From assembly GCA_030834825.1 (NCBI GenBank), contig JAUQXC010000430.1, positions 1 through 39,243 on the forward strand: DNA of 39,243 nt, given 5' to 3'. The position numbers were made by a program, and so were the translations under genes. Below the pieces are notes generated by a model. The model searched no databases, was not told the origin of the DNA, and saw only the letters and a program-made list of their open reading frames with translations. The DNA is from Thermoflexales bacterium (GTDB lineage Bacteria; Chloroflexota; Anaerolineae; Fen-1058). Below are positions 38,856 to 39,243 of this stretch, in pieces (within the stretch, counting starts at the first letter, position 1; the number at the start of each line of letters is the position of its first letter).

Positions 38856-39243
38856 TTGACGACGACTACCCTCACTCCTCTGCCGCGCGCGGTGCGCCGC
38901 CGCGGGCTTATGGTTCTGTTGACGACGACCTTTTTGATGTGGGCCGGTTTTTTCATGGTGGTGCCGCTGCTATCGGTACACTTTGTAGACCAACTAGGCT
39001 GGGCCGCCGCCTCCATCGGACTGGTGCTGGCTCTGCGCCAGTTCGTGCAACAGACGCTGACCATCGTCAGCGGCGCGCTGGCCGATCGATTTGGCGCGAA
39101 GCAATTGATCCTGCTGGGCCTGATCGTGCGCACGATCGGATTTGCCGGAATGGCACAGGTGGACGCTCTATCTGCTTTGATCTTGACCGCCCTGCTGGCC
39201 GGAATCGGCGGGGCCTTGTTCGATTCGCCGACCGGCGCGTTGA
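38856..39243 (+). CDS. MFS transporter, N-terminal part (3' truncated by window edge)
   Basis: The frame opens at TTG 38856, 5 bp after AGGAAG, and runs off the window after 129 codons. The start follows an in-frame TGA at 38853; ATG 38910 is an alternative. Helices of an MFS N-terminal half are visible (LMVLLTTTFLMWAGFFMVV, SIGLVLALRQFVQQTL). The MFS motif-A loop is GALADRFGAKQLILLG (cytoplasmic loop 2-3), and the end resembles motif C-like GIGGALFDSPTGA. It is likely a drug-efflux or small-molecule exporter of MdtH/YfcJ-like type; the substrate is unknown. It is divergent from the pot operon. Confidence 0.87.
   Translation, partial: MTTTTLTPLPRAVRRRGLMVLLTTTFLMWAGFFMVVPLLSVHFVDQLGWAAASIGLVLALRQFVQQTLTIVSGALADRFGAKQLILLGLIVRTIGFAGMAQVDALSALILTALLAGIGGALFDSPTGAL

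Overview
The window reads as a chromosomal stretch from a Chloroflexota bacterium, most likely of the Anaerolineae/Ardenticatenia/Caldilineae type. This is an inference from gene content and style: a moderately GC-rich genome, coenzyme F420 genes, many small lipoproteins, secreted beta-propeller, CAP and lectin-like proteins, and three exported proteins ending in a short (Y/F)LP(L/S)(I/V)x(R/K/Q)-like tail that I associate with this phylum. No rRNA gene is present, so the taxonomy is not proven.

Layout. 1-5.6 kb (+): the 3' part of parB, an M24 peptidase, a stand-alone Lrp/AsnC ligand-binding domain, a double C-type-lectin-like secreted protein, an isochorismatase-fold protein with Ser in place of the catalytic Cys, an alpha/beta-hydrolase lipoprotein and panD. 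5.6-11.6 kb (+): a stomatin/NfeD chimera, a membrane beta-propeller protein, and a tandemly duplicated block (GNAT acetyltransferase, membrane transglutaminase-like protein, SPL-type radical SAM protein) with gene fossils at the junction, then a HEAT-like protein. 11.6-16.6 kb (+): a class D beta-lactamase lipoprotein, a palindromic MITE-like element, a GNAT protein, three tightly linked genes of unknown role, a small lipoprotein and a CAP-domain exoprotein. 16.6-23.5 kb (+): yjjX, a second tandem duplication (lipoprotein plus YtcJ-like amidohydrolase, first amidohydrolase copy broken), a TPR membrane protein and an Amidase_3 lipoprotein. 23.5-27.5 kb (+): a partial coenzyme F420 locus (FbiB-like nitroreductase, cofD, cofC, LLM oxidoreductase) interrupted by a four-helix-bundle gene. 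27.7-31.7 kb: a small membrane protein, a DinB-like protein, a secreted beta-propeller protein, tRNA-Pro and an HNH nuclease. 31.7-38.7 kb (-): a polyamine uptake and catabolism operon, potA-potB-potC-potD-potD-aminotransferase, from a clear sigma70-type promoter. 38.9 kb to the end (+): the start of an MFS transporter.

The unusual layer is repetitive. Five arrays of degenerate 7-bp units lie in the window, and each one overlaps or abuts the stop codon of the preceding gene; two of them bracket the four-helix-bundle gene, and one supplies the end of cofD and the start of cofC. Palindromic elements sit in frame inside cofD at two places. A 57-bp period repeats the 5' part of tRNA-Pro twice upstream of the tRNA and ends in the HNH gene. 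Three tandem gene duplications (transglutaminase block, lipoprotein/amidohydrolase block, potD) and a stomatin/NfeD deletion-fusion point to active local rearrangement. The hexamer CGATCG also looks strongly over-represented.
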